From the NCBI GenBank assembly GCA_018242445.1, contig JAFEBW010000043.1, positions 30,339 through 94,338 of the forward strand: a DNA stretch of 64,000 bases, given 5' to 3'. Made by a program: the position numbers and the translations under genes. The DNA comes from Pseudomonadota bacterium (GTDB lineage: Bacteria > Pseudomonadota > Gammaproteobacteria > Xanthomonadales > Xanthomonadaceae). The stretch's first letter is position 1; each line of letters opens with the position of its first letter. The notes under the pieces were generated by a model. That model was not told the origin of the DNA. It made no database searches and worked only from the letters and a program-made list of their open reading frames with translations. Of this stretch, positions 31,082 through 40,669 are shown one piece after another.

Positions 31082-31711
31082 TTACGCCAGATCGCGGAAG
31101 CGGTGGTTGTAATAGGCCAGCGCGAGGCCGAGCACGCCGAAGTCGTCCAGCAGGCCGAAGAACGGGATGTTGTCGGGAATCAGGTCGATCGGGCAGAGCA
31201 GGTAGAACAGCGCGCCATAGGCGACGGTCTTGTCGAGCTTGCTGAGCTGGTCGGAGCGCACGATGCGCCACAGCGCCTCGATGCGCCGCGACCACTCCGC
31301 GCCGAGCTTGCCGAACGACAGCATCTTCTTGCGGCCGTGTTCCACCTCGTGCTGCTTGCGCTCCTGCATGCCGATGTGCGCCAGCCCGCCCAGCATCGCG
31401 TCCTGCGACATCGCGCCGCGCGTCGGGAAGCCTTCCGGCAGGCCCAGCGCCTGCACGGCGGCGTCGTGCTCGCTCGACGGCGCCTGCGCCACCAGCTCGC
31501 GCACGCTGGGGGATTCCGCGCTCAGGCGGCCTTTTGCGATCAGCGCGTAGCAGGCTTCGCGGATCGCCGGCAGATACACGCGCGGCACGTCCTGATCGGG
31601 CTTCTTCAGCCAGCGGCGGATGGTCATCCCGGAGCAGCCGATCACCTCCGCCAGTTCCTCGGGGGAGCAGTCGGCTTCCTTGAGCAGCTTGAGCACCTGA
31701 GCGTTGATCAT
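31082..31711 (-). CDS. HTH - DUF1232 (YkvA-like) protein
   Basis: 209 residues from the ATG at 31711. The N-terminal part is a helix-turn-helix of the Cro/MerR-like class (EELAEVIGCSGMTIRRWLKK, residues 18-37). The C-terminal part carries the DUF1232 hairpin YGALFYLLCPIDLIPDNIPF (165-184), with the PxDLIPD signature. YkvA/DUF1232 proteins are small membrane-associated proteins of unknown function; an added HTH is less common. It is on the same strand as, and 85 bp upstream of, the efflux operon and could regulate it. Confidence 0.8.
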   Translation of the reverse strand: MINAQVLKLLKEADCSPEELAEVIGCSGMTIRRWLKKPDQDVPRVYLPAIREACYALIAKGRLSAESPSVRELVAQAPSSEHDAAVQALGLPEGFPTRGAMSQDAMLGGLAHIGMQERKQHEVEHGRKKMLSFGKLGAEWSRRIEALWRIVRSDQLSKLDKTVAYGALFYLLCPIDLIPDNIPFFGLLDDFGVLGLALAYYNHRFRDLA

Positions 31712-31751
31712 GCACAAATGTTAATCAGGTGGGTGGGGTGGCGCAAGTGCC

Positions 31752-32306
31752 TCAACGCAGGTCGTCCCTGAGCAGGCCGTACAAGGCGGTGTCGGAGGTC
31801 AGGTCGCCGACCTGCCAGCGCTCGCGCAGCAGGCCCTCGCGCTGGAAACCCAATGCTTCGAGCAGGCGGCACGAGCCGGTGTTGCCCGGATCGGTGTCGG
31901 CCTCGATGCGGCGCAGGCCGAGCGCATCGAAACCGTACCGCAGCGCCAGCCGCACGGCCTCGCGTGCCAGCCCGCGGCCCCAGTACGCTGGATGCAACGC
32001 GTAGCCGATGTCGGCACGCGCCTGCCCGGGAAAGATCGCGTGCAGGCTCACGGTGCCGATCAGGGCATCCGCATCGCGCAGGGCGATCGCCCAGGTCAGC
32101 GCCGAGCCAGCGAGCAGCCCATCTTCCTGCCGACCGAACCACGCATCGGCGGCGGCCAGTTCCGACCACGCCGGCGTGCTCCAGTAGCGCATCACCTGCG
32201 GCGCCGAATACAGGGCGTACAAGGCCGCGCGGTCGCCCGCGCGTGGCGGGCGCAGGACGACGCGCTCTGCGTGCAGGCTGGGCGGCGCGGCCAGCGGGGT
32301 GTCCAT
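31752..32306 (-). CDS. GNAT acetyltransferase, RimJ/RimL type
   Basis: 184 residues from the ATG at 32306 (MDTPLAAPPSLHAERVVLRP). Conserved features: ERVVLRPPRAGDRAALY, ADIGYALHPAYWGRGLAREA with the acetyl-CoA loop, and the C-terminal NTGSCRLLEALGFQREG. Proteins of this type acetylate N-termini (ribosomal proteins), or small molecules. It lies downstream of the LuxR-type gene on the same strand, 110 bp away. Confidence 0.9.
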   Translation of the reverse strand: MDTPLAAPPSLHAERVVLRPPRAGDRAALYALYSAPQVMRYWSTPAWSELAAADAWFGRQEDGLLAGSALTWAIALRDADALIGTVSLHAIFPGQARADIGYALHPAYWGRGLAREAVRLALRYGFDALGLRRIEADTDPGNTGSCRLLEALGFQREGLLRERWQVGDLTSDTALYGLLRDDLR

Positions 32307-32416
32307 CGACGGATGCGTCCGGCGTGAAGCTGCCATGCATCCTGCCACGGCGCGCGGCCGCTTGCAGCGCTTCCGGTGAGCCGCGTGGAGCCGGGGCGGG
32401 CATGCGGTTGCGGCGA

Positions 32417-35065
32417 TCAGGAACCCACCAGCCCGAGCAGCCGCGCACGATCCACCACGTGCTTGCGGGTGCCTGCGGAAAGCTTGGTGAACAGGTTCTT
32501 GACGTGCCATTTCACGGTCTCCTCCCCGATGTCCAGCGCGCGCGCGATCTGCTTGTTGGACATGCCCTTGTCGAGCAGGGCGAGCACCCGGGCTTCCTTG
32601 GGCGTGAGCGGGCCGCGACACGCCGGTTCGGCTGCCGCCTGCGCCGGCTCGGCGGGCGTGGCCGGCACCGTGCGCAGGCCGGTGGTCGCGCGGTGCAGGC
32701 TGGCGACCATCTGCATCGCCAGCGGATGCTCGCCGCCGATCGCGTGCACCATGGATTCGGGCGGAACCAGTTTGACCGCTGCGATCAGCAAGGCGGTGGC
32801 CTGCGGGTCTTCGCATTGGCGCGCGCACACCGCCCGCAGCACGCGGGCGGAAAGTATGCCGGCGTGCCGATGCAACTCCAGCGCGACCGCCTCGGCCTGA
32901 TCGATATGGCTGCGGGCGGCCGGGTGATCGTGCTGTGCCAGCGCGGCGCAGGCCTTGGCCAGGGCCGCGGCGAGCCGGTATTGCGGGCGGTACGGCAGCA
33001 GCTCGTGGCGATCGAAGGCCGCTGCCAGCGCATCGAGGCTGCGCATGGCCCGGCCGATGGCCTGCGTGTCGGCGTGCAGGGCGTGGATGCGGATCTGTTC
33101 GGCCAGCGCCTGCGTGGCCAGCCGCGGCAGGCGGCGGCGTTCGGCCAGCATGGCGAGGTTGTCCAGCAGCGCCAGCGCACGGCGTTCCTCGCCGCGTGCC
33201 AGTGCGCCGCGCACGAGGGTGCGGTAGGCCAGCATGATGGCATCCGGGAAACTGGTGCGCTCGATCACGTCGAGGCGGTCGGCGAGCAGGGTTTGCGCGG
33301 TATCGGCCTGGTCGAGGTCGTACAGCGCCGGGGCCAGCACCGCGGCGAACATGCTGGCGACCAGGCTGCGCCGCCCGCAGGCGTGTTCGGCCTGCAGCAG
33401 GGCCGGTTGCAGCAGCGCCCGCACCCGCCAGGCATCGCCATCCCAAAGATGCGTCAATGCCAGCATCATGGTGCGGTAGGACAAGGCGAGCATCGCCGCA
33501 TCCGCGTCCACACCGGTGGGCAGCACGGCGAGGAATCGGCGTGCTTCATCGGTGCGCCCGGCGTGCATCCGGTAGTGCGCCATGGCGTTGCGCCAGGCCA
33601 GTTCGCAAACGGGCTCGGTGACTGCTGCCGGATAATCGGGCCAGGCCGCGAACAGGTCGGGAACCAGACCGATGTGGTCGGAATAACCGGTTGCGCTGGA
33701 TGCCACCAGCGCGGCAATGAAGCGCGTGTTCGATTCGGTGGCCGGGTCGGCAAGTATGTCGGTGGCGATGCGGAAGGATTCCGCGTTGCGCTCGCCCAGC
33801 GCGTCGGCCCACGCCGCCAGCAGGCGCAGATGGGTGTCGCCGGCGATCGTCGCGGCCGGAATCCGCCGCAGCCACGCCTGCGCCTCGGCGAAGCGGCCCT
33901 GGGTACGCAAGCTCCACAGCGATTTCACCGCATGCGCGGCGGCCTGGGCCTCCTCGCCGGCCGCGAGCGCGTGATGGGCCGCTTCCGGATAGCGCTGCGC
34001 CTGCGCGAACCATGTGCAGGCGCGGCGGTGCAGGGCGTCGCGTTCGCCACGCGGCAATTGCTCGAAGCGGGCCAGCAGGAAATCCCGTACCAATGGATGC
34101 ACGCGGTACCAGCCCTGCAATTCGGCGGCGATCAGCACCGGCGTATCGCGCAGCAGGCATTGCAGGTGCTCGGCCGCGCCCGCATCGCCGGTGACCGCCG
34201 CGCACATCGGGCCATCCATGCGGTCGAGGATGGCGATGCGCACGAGGAAATCCACGGTCGCCGCGGAAAGGCTCGCGAACAAGGATTCGACGAAATAGCG
34301 CTCGATGTCGCCGCGCCGCCCCGACAGCGAACGCACCGCGGCGGACGGGTCGGCGGCCAGCTCGATGGTGGCGATCGCCAGTTGCAAGCCGATCGGCCAG
34401 CCCTCGGTGGTTGCGTGCAGGCGCACGCAGTCGTCCAGGCTCAGGCGCTCCTCGAAGCGACGGCGCAGGATCGCGACCGTTTCTTCCGGCTGCAGGCGCA
34501 GGTCGTCGGCGTTCAACACCGCGCTGTGGCCCTTGGCGGCCAGTTCGGCGGTGTGCAGATCCAGCGGTGCGCGCGTGCCGATCACCACCTGCAGGTTGGG
34601 AGGGGCGTTGCACAACAGGTAGGCGAGGGCGGCGCAGCTGGCCTCCGGCAGGCGCTCGGCGTCGTCCACGATCAGCACGGTGCGGCGGCCCAGCGCGGCG
34701 ATCTCGGCGAGCAGCCCGGTCAGCGCCTCCATGTCGTTGCCGAAGCGCGACGAGCCTTCGTTCGCGGAGGTGTTCAGGGCGGCGCGGCCGGTCGCGATCC
34801 GGATCGCGTGCAGCAGGGCCAGATGGAAGTGCGCCGGGTCGTCGTTGCGGTCGGCGCTGAGCCAGGCGACCTGCGCGCCTTCGCCCAGCCACTGTCTGCG
34901 CCAGTGCACGAGCACGACGGTCTTGCCGAAGCCCGCCGGGGCGAGCACGGTCACCACCGCGCGATCGCCGATGGCCTCCCGGGTGCGCGCCAGGCGCTCA
35001 CGCTCGACCGCCGTGCGCGGCAGGCGCGGCGGCGTGGTCTTGAGGACGAATTCGGTCTCGTGCAT
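32417..35065 (-). CDS. MalT-like LuxR-family transcriptional regulator (STAND ATPase)
   Basis: 882 residues from the ATG at 35065. The N-terminal P-loop ATPase module has Walker A APAGFGKT (42-49) and Walker B TVLIVDDAERLP. A long helical-repeat region of Ala-rich TPR-like units follows, ending in a LuxR HTH (PLTPKEARVLALLDKGMSNK, then EETVKWHVKNLFTKLSAGTR). This is the large ATP-binding LuxR (LAL/MalT) design, in which ligand and ATP binding cause oligomerisation and activation. Its inducer is unknown. It is divergent from the autotransporter gene 358 bp away, so that gene is its most likely target. Confidence 0.92.
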   Translation of the reverse strand: MHETEFVLKTTPPRLPRTAVERERLARTREAIGDRAVVTVLAPAGFGKTVVLVHWRRQWLGEGAQVAWLSADRNDDPAHFHLALLHAIRIATGRAALNTSANEGSSRFGNDMEALTGLLAEIAALGRRTVLIVDDAERLPEASCAALAYLLCNAPPNLQVVIGTRAPLDLHTAELAAKGHSAVLNADDLRLQPEETVAILRRRFEERLSLDDCVRLHATTEGWPIGLQLAIATIELAADPSAAVRSLSGRRGDIERYFVESLFASLSAATVDFLVRIAILDRMDGPMCAAVTGDAGAAEHLQCLLRDTPVLIAAELQGWYRVHPLVRDFLLARFEQLPRGERDALHRRACTWFAQAQRYPEAAHHALAAGEEAQAAAHAVKSLWSLRTQGRFAEAQAWLRRIPAATIAGDTHLRLLAAWADALGERNAESFRIATDILADPATESNTRFIAALVASSATGYSDHIGLVPDLFAAWPDYPAAVTEPVCELAWRNAMAHYRMHAGRTDEARRFLAVLPTGVDADAAMLALSYRTMMLALTHLWDGDAWRVRALLQPALLQAEHACGRRSLVASMFAAVLAPALYDLDQADTAQTLLADRLDVIERTSFPDAIMLAYRTLVRGALARGEERRALALLDNLAMLAERRRLPRLATQALAEQIRIHALHADTQAIGRAMRSLDALAAAFDRHELLPYRPQYRLAAALAKACAALAQHDHPAARSHIDQAEAVALELHRHAGILSARVLRAVCARQCEDPQATALLIAAVKLVPPESMVHAIGGEHPLAMQMVASLHRATTGLRTVPATPAEPAQAAAEPACRGPLTPKEARVLALLDKGMSNKQIARALDIGEETVKWHVKNLFTKLSAGTRKHVVDRARLLGLVGS

Positions 35066-35289
35066 GCCGGCTGGGCGGGACTCGTGGCGGTGTCGGCGGA
35101 AGACCGGCGCGGTACGGCCCGGCGATGCCAGTTTAGTACCCGTGACACTCACGAACACGGCGCGGCGTCGCAGTTCCGCCCGCGACGCGGCGGATCGGAA
35201 CGATTGCACGACACGATCCGGCGATGATCGCAACGAGGTCGGCGGTGGCGCGACCACCGGCGACGATGACCCCTGACGCGCGCGATGTT

Positions 35290-35310
35290 CCCCCCCTGCT
35301 CGGGGGGGGG
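35290..35310. repeat. C7-TGCTC-G9 inverted homopolymer tract
   Basis: C7 (35290-35296), TGCTC and G9 (35302-35310) form an inverted pair in the 358-bp space between the LuxR-type gene and the autotransporter, 114 bases before the latter's ATG. Homopolymer G tracts of this length slip during replication. The sequence could also form a stem. No coding frame is evident in this gap. Confidence 0.7.
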
Positions 35311-35423
35311 CGGCCCTGCATCGCGCCACGCTTGGCCTGCCATGCCCTATCGTGCCGTCGGACGCCGTCGCTCCGAAGGGATGGCGACATTTTCCTGCCA
35401 TCGACACGATCACCGGGGAAGCA

Positions 35424-38400
35424 ATGAACCCATCCAATCGATACCAGGCCGCGCGCATGACCCGCCCGCTGCCGCGCCCGGCCGTCGCGCCCATCAGCCG
35501 CGCGATCCGTGCGGCCCTGGCCGTCTCGGCCACCCTGCTGAGCCTGAGCATGCCGTTGGCCAGTTGGGCAGGCACTGACGGCAGCCATGCTCCGCACAAA
35601 ACCATGCCGGCCAGCCGTGGCCGATCCGGCCAGGCGATCGCCAATGACAGCTTCGCGACCCCGGTCGACCTGACCGTCGTGGCGGGCGATGCATTGCCGA
35701 ACAGTGTGCATGCGTCTTTGGGGCGGGCGGCTGGCGGTACCGGCGGGCCTGTCGACGCCCCGGCCATCGTCACCGTCGGTGGCACCGTTCGCGGTGCCGA
35801 CGATCCGGACACCGCCGGGATTCATGACGTGACCGTCGTCAGCGGTGGCGACGCGTTGCCGGTGGCCGGCAGTAGCGCGGGCACCGAGTCCAGCGGAAAC
35901 ATCTATGTCTACGGAACCTATTACGCCGTGGGCATCCATGCGGCGAACCGTTTCGACAGCAAGGTCGGCATCGGCGGCATCGTCGATGTCCATGCCAGCG
36001 CTGCCCATGCGGCGGCCTACGGCGTGGTGGATCTTTCAGTGCACCAGGCTTATGTGCACAACGAAACCTCCGGCCATGTCGCCGCCACCGCCGATGCGCT
36101 GGATGGCAATGGCGTCGCGGTCGGTGCCTATGTCGAGGGCGGGATTTCCGCTGGATTGTTTCCGGTCGGCGCCAGTTTGCGCAACGACGGCTACCTGGGT
36201 GCCACGGCGACCGCCGTTGACGGCAATGCCACGGCCACGGCCGCCCATCTCAACAGCCGTGGAGCCGGGTCGAGCTTCTACAACACCGGCGACATCGGGG
36301 CCAACGCCACCGCGGACACCGGCCTGGCCAATGCGACGGGCGTCCTTGCCGTCGGCTATTCCGGTGCCGATGCCACCAACAGGGGCACGATGTCCGTCAC
36401 CGCCTCCGGGGCACAGGCGGTCGCCAATGGCCTGGTCGACGTATCGGCCCAGCAGGCGACCACCCGCAACACGGGCAGCATCACCGTGGCGGCCGACGGC
36501 ACCCTGGCGCCTTACGGCCAGTTCGAAGCCATGGCGGTGGGTGTCTACGCCGCCGCGCAGCACGATTCGACCATCGACAACAGCGGGTCGATAACGGTGA
36601 CGGCTTCCGCAACCACCGACATCCACGGCACCAGCGGCTTCCTCGTGGCCAAGGCGATCGGCGTGCGGGCGGTGAACCCTTCCGGCGGCGGGCAGGCTCT
36701 GATCGGCAACGCGGGCGACATCGGCGCTACGGCGGCGACATCGCAAGGCTACGCCTCGGCCTGGGGCGCGGTTGCCCAGTCCGGAGCGAACGGTCTGGGC
36801 GATGCCGAAATCGACAACAGCGGATCGATTGCAAGCAGCGCGACCTCGCAGGTCGGCAACTCGGTGACCTACGGAGCTTATGTCCACAGCGGCAATACGG
36901 CCGTCATCGTCAATCGCGGCGACATCAGCGCGACCTCGCAGGGCGGGCGTGGCTACGCCAACGTGTCGTCGGCGACGGCGTACGCAACCGGCGCACGGGT
37001 GTACGGATTCGGCTACGGCACCGGTGGCGCCAGCGTCAGCAACGCCGGCACCATCCAGGCGCACGCGGCCATCGTGGGAGGCTACATGGCGGAGGCGACC
37101 GCGCTGGAGATCTCCGGGTCGAGTTCCACCATCGACAACGCCGCGGGCGCAAGCATCTACGCCACGGCGGACACGGCACTGTTCGGCATCGCCCATGCGG
37201 TCGGAATCAAAGCGGGTGGGACATTCAACATCGACGTGGTCAACGATGGCAGCATCGTCGCTTACGGCCATGCGCACGCCTACGACAACGGCGTCAACGG
37301 CTACACCGGCGCCAGCGGCGCGACCGGCATCGAGGCCAAGGCGAACTACAAGGGCAACATCTCGGTGGTGAACCACGGCGACATTTCGGCGCACGCGGTG
37401 ACCGAGCACGGCGTGACCTTCTTCGACGCCGGTGCCGGCGCGACCGGCGTGCATGCCTACGCAAAATACAATGGGGTCGTCGAGAACGCGGGAACGATCT
37501 CCGCCATCGCCAGCAGCGATCTGGGCGATGCCGCCGCCTATGGCGTGAGCGATCGCGGCAAGTACTACACCCACATCGTCAACGACGCCGGCGGCAGCAT
37601 CGTCGCCTCGGCGACCACGGGCAGCCTGCGCAGCGACACCTATGGCGGGCGCGCCATCGCCATGGGCGCCAAGGCCTACGGGGCGACGCGGGCGGTCATC
37701 TACAACGCCGGCAGCATCGCCGCGCAGGCCATCGCCAACCCCGACGGCGGGGCGAACGCCAGCCCCGGCATGGCCAAGGCGTGGGGCGCCACCATCGGCG
37801 CCTATTCGACCGTCGATTCCGGTTCGGTGGTCAACCACGGCGACATCCAGGCCAGCGCCAGCGCGGGCTACGCCAGCGCCACCTCGTTCGGCACCTATGT
37901 GCGCGACAAGACCACCAATCCCAATGCCGTGGTGGAGGCTGCCACTTCCAACAGCGGCACCATCGCCTCCGCCGCCACGGCCGATCATGGCGATGCCTTC
38001 GCGGTGGGCAGCTACCTGATGGGGCTGCGCCAGCTTTACCACGTCGATTGCAGCAGCGGCACCTGCCACTACCCGGGCACCTTGACCGCCAATGGCGGCG
38101 GGGCCTCGCTGGACAACGCCGGCGCGATCTCGGCCGTCGCCAGAGCGCACGGCGGCACGGGCGCCGCCTATGGCGCCGTGGTGCTGGGCGCGTTCGACTC
38201 GGCGATCTCCAACAGCGGGCATATCGTCGCCAGCGTCGATGCCGATACCGCGCATGCGGTTGGCGCATTGACCAACAGCCTCTACGGATACGCGACGCTG
38301 GGCAACTCCGGCAGCATCGGCGCCGCGGCGAGCGGCGCCGTGGCCAGTGCCAGCGGCGTGTCCGTCGCCGGGGCCTACGGCAATGCGAACACCGGCTACC

Positions 38401-40259
38401 TGGCGGCGACGCTCGACAATCAAGGCCACATCTGGGCCAAGGCCACGGGCACCACCAGCGCCAGCGCCATCGGCATTCAGGCGACCGGCTGGAAGAACGA
38501 CGGCATCCGCATCGACAACAGCGGAACGATTGCCGCCGCCGCCTACGGCACCGGTGCGACGGCCACCGGGGTGTCGATGGTTTCCCGTGGCGACAACGTG
38601 CTGACCAACAGCGGGAGCATCGGCGCCTACGGCGATGGCGCGCGGATCGCCATCGCATCGTCCAGCGCTGCCACGGCGAGGATCGTCAACACCGGCTCGA
38701 TCACCGGGGCGATCGTCGCCGGCGACGGCAACGACACCTTGGACAACCAGTCCGGCGGTGTCTGGAACGCGGTCGGCGCAGCGACGGATTTCGGCGCGGG
38801 CGACGACATAATCGACAATGCCGGCACCATCGTCCTGCACGATACCTCCCTGTCGCTGGGCAGCTTCGGCGCGCAGGGCAACGTGTTTGCCAATGCCGGC
38901 TCGATCCGGGTCTCTGGCGCCAACGTCATCGACATGGGCGCGGGCAATCCGAACCCGTTCAATAACACCGGCGTGGTCGACTTCCGCAACGGTGTGCCGA
39001 CCGACAGCCTCACCGTGCTCGGCGATTGGGCCGGCAACGGCAGGATCGGCATGGACGTGGACGCCGCGCACAACGCCAGCGACACCCTGCGGGTCGTCGG
39101 CAACGTCGCGGCCGGCAGCGTCACCGCGATCGACGTGAACCTGCTCGGCCTGCCGACCACCGCCCACGGTTCAGTTCCGATCATCCAGGTGGACGGCAAT
39201 TCGGCGGCGGGATCGTTCGTCCTCGGGAATGTCCACTTCGACGCCAGCAAGAGCTTCCTCGATGTCCAGGCCAGTGTCGTCGATTCCGGCGGGGCGCACC
39301 CCGACGTGTTCTCGCTGGATGTCGCGGTCACCGGGCTGACCGCTTCGGGTTCGCTCGCAGCTGCCTTCGCGCCGGGCGTGCAACGGCTGATGGGCAGCGA
39401 AGTGGGCACCTGGCGCCAGCGCATGGGCGTGTTCGATCCGCAGCCGCAAGGCCACGTCGGCGCCTGGGCGCGCACGTTCGCCGACGGCGGCACGGTCACG
39501 CCGGCCCTGGTCGCGAACAACTTCGGGCAGGGCGGCAACGTCGCGTTCGATCAGGACGACTCCGGCCAGGAGCTGGGCGTGGACTTCGGGATCGCCGATG
39601 GCTTCCGCGTCGGCCTGCTGCTCGGCAAGGCGCAGGCCAGTCAGCACCTCGCCGGGGCGGGCTTTGCCGGCCGGAACCGGATCAGCGGCGATACCCGCGG
39701 CATCTATGCGACCTGGGTCGGGGCGAACGGGGCGTATCTGGATGTGTCGTATCGGCAGATGCAGTTCGATGCGCGGCTGGATTCGTTGGCAGGCGAATCG
39801 CGCACGCGCGGCCGGGCCGATGCCTTCAACGGCGAGCTGGGCTGGTCGTGGACGCTCGGCGAGGGATTCAAACTGGTGCCGCAACTGCAATACACGAAGA
39901 CCACGGTGGGCCATGTCGATACCATCGCCGGCGCGCTGGCCGGCTTCACGCCGGACGGCGGAACATCCTCGCGTGGCCGCGCCGGTGTGCTGCTCGGCAA
40001 GGACATCACGGCGGGCAGCGCGACCTGGTCGCCGTATGCCTCCGTGAGCGCGGTGCGCGAGTTCGATGGTCGCAATGGCTTCACGATCAACAGCAGCTTC
40101 ACCGGATCGACCAGTACCCAGGGCACGAGCACGCTGGTCGAGGGCGGCTTGGCCATGCGCAGCGGCAAGCTGTCGGTTTTCGGTGGCGTGAACTGGCAGG
40201 ATGGCGGCGCGCTGGGCGGCGTGTTCGGCGGGCAGCTCGGGCTGCGCTACAGCTGGTAA
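35424..40259 (+). CDS. Large autotransporter (type Va) with repetitive passenger
   Basis: 1611 residues from the ATG at 35424 (GGGGAAG ribosome-binding site). An extended signal peptide ends near ASWA (residue 49). The passenger (about 50-1300) is a long repetitive beta-helix region with dozens of NSGSI/NAGTI-like units about 20-70 residues apart, rich in Ala, Gly, Asn and Thr. The last about 280 residues (from GHVGAWARTFADGG) form the translocator beta-barrel, ending in the aromatic LRYSW. The passenger seems free of cysteine except one C-x4-C pair near residue 875 (DCSSGTC). It is probably a surface adhesin; its ligand is unknown. Confidence 0.93.
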   Translation: MNPSNRYQAARMTRPLPRPAVAPISRAIRAALAVSATLLSLSMPLASWAGTDGSHAPHKTMPASRGRSGQAIANDSFATPVDLTVVAGDALPNSVHASLGRAAGGTGGPVDAPAIVTVGGTVRGADDPDTAGIHDVTVVSGGDALPVAGSSAGTESSGNIYVYGTYYAVGIHAANRFDSKVGIGGIVDVHASAAHAAAYGVVDLSVHQAYVHNETSGHVAATADALDGNGVAVGAYVEGGISAGLFPVGASLRNDGYLGATATAVDGNATATAAHLNSRGAGSSFYNTGDIGANATADTGLANATGVLAVGYSGADATNRGTMSVTASGAQAVANGLVDVSAQQATTRNTGSITVAADGTLAPYGQFEAMAVGVYAAAQHDSTIDNSGSITVTASATTDIHGTSGFLVAKAIGVRAVNPSGGGQALIGNAGDIGATAATSQGYASAWGAVAQSGANGLGDAEIDNSGSIASSATSQVGNSVTYGAYVHSGNTAVIVNRGDISATSQGGRGYANVSSATAYATGARVYGFGYGTGGASVSNAGTIQAHAAIVGGYMAEATALEISGSSSTIDNAAGASIYATADTALFGIAHAVGIKAGGTFNIDVVNDGSIVAYGHAHAYDNGVNGYTGASGATGIEAKANYKGNISVVNHGDISAHAVTEHGVTFFDAGAGATGVHAYAKYNGVVENAGTISAIASSDLGDAAAYGVSDRGKYYTHIVNDAGGSIVASATTGSLRSDTYGGRAIAMGAKAYGATRAVIYNAGSIAAQAIANPDGGANASPGMAKAWGATIGAYSTVDSGSVVNHGDIQASASAGYASATSFGTYVRDKTTNPNAVVEAATSNSGTIASAATADHGDAFAVGSYLMGLRQLYHVDCSSGTCHYPGTLTANGGGASLDNAGAISAVARAHGGTGAAYGAVVLGAFDSAISNSGHIVASVDADTAHAVGALTNSLYGYATLGNSGSIGAAASGAVASASGVSVAGAYGNANTGYLAATLDNQGHIWAKATGTTSASAIGIQATGWKNDGIRIDNSGTIAAAAYGTGATATGVSMVSRGDNVLTNSGSIGAYGDGARIAIASSSAATARIVNTGSITGAIVAGDGNDTLDNQSGGVWNAVGAATDFGAGDDIIDNAGTIVLHDTSLSLGSFGAQGNVFANAGSIRVSGANVIDMGAGNPNPFNNTGVVDFRNGVPTDSLTVLGDWAGNGRIGMDVDAAHNASDTLRVVGNVAAGSVTAIDVNLLGLPTTAHGSVPIIQVDGNSAAGSFVLGNVHFDASKSFLDVQASVVDSGGAHPDVFSLDVAVTGLTASGSLAAAFAPGVQRLMGSEVGTWRQRMGVFDPQPQGHVGAWARTFADGGTVTPALVANNFGQGGNVAFDQDDSGQELGVDFGIADGFRVGLLLGKAQASQHLAGAGFAGRNRISGDTRGIYATWVGANGAYLDVSYRQMQFDARLDSLAGESRTRGRADAFNGELGWSWTLGEGFKLVPQLQYTKTTVGHVDTIAGALAGFTPDGGTSSRGRAGVLLGKDITAGSATWSPYASVSAVREFDGRNGFTINSSFTGSTSTQGTSTLVEGGLAMRSGKLSVFGGVNWQDGGALGGVFGGQLGLRYSW

Positions 40260-40287
40260 GGATGTGGTGTGGTGTGGTGGATGGAAA

Positions 40288-40326
40288 CAGCCCCGGCGGC
40301 GATGAACCGTCGGGGCTGCGTTTTTG
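40288..40326 (+). terminator. Terminator of the autotransporter gene
   Basis: CAGCCCCG (40288-40295) pairs with CGGGGCTG (40311-40318), and CGTTTTTG follows. It lies 28 bases after the stop codon. The stem encloses GCGGCGATGAACCGT. Confidence 0.75.
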
Positions 40327-40446
40327 TGGGCGTGCCAGGCCAGACGGCATGCGGGGTGGAATGGGATCAAGCCAGGCAACAATGACGATCGGCCAAACGC
40401 CCATAGTGACTGGCACCACCCCGGATGATGAACGTGCCTGCGCTAG

Positions 40447-40610
40447 CACTCCCCCCCGCTTGCGGGGGGAGAAGGGGCGCGCTCAGGCGGCATACCGCCT
40501 GCGCCTCCGAGCGCCCACCGGTTGCGCCGGTGGGCCGGACGGGTTGGGGTGGGGGCTGGCGTGCGACAGAGCCCCCCATCCCAGCCTTTCCCCGCAAGCG
40601 GGGGAAGGGG
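40447..40610. repeat. REP-like element with internal hairpins
   Basis: The gap 40260-40669 carries the autotransporter terminator and this element. Borders are CTCCCCCCCGCTTGCGGGGGGAG and CCCCGCAAGCGGGG-type palindromes. Between them AGGCGG-CATA-CCGCCT (40485-40500) and GCCCACCGG (40513-40521) / CCGGTGGGC (40527-40535) form hairpins. No gene is seen. Confidence 0.65.
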
Positions 40611-40669
40611 TCGACTTCGTGCAAGATCGTGCCGGGAAAAAACTCTTTCACGCTAATGCGGAGAATCAA

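Noticed and set aside
36036..39167. A 1043-codon open frame antisense to the autotransporter.
   Set aside because: It is a shadow frame created by the high-GC, repetitive passenger sequence. Its translation has no domain features and its codon bias is that of the opposite strand.
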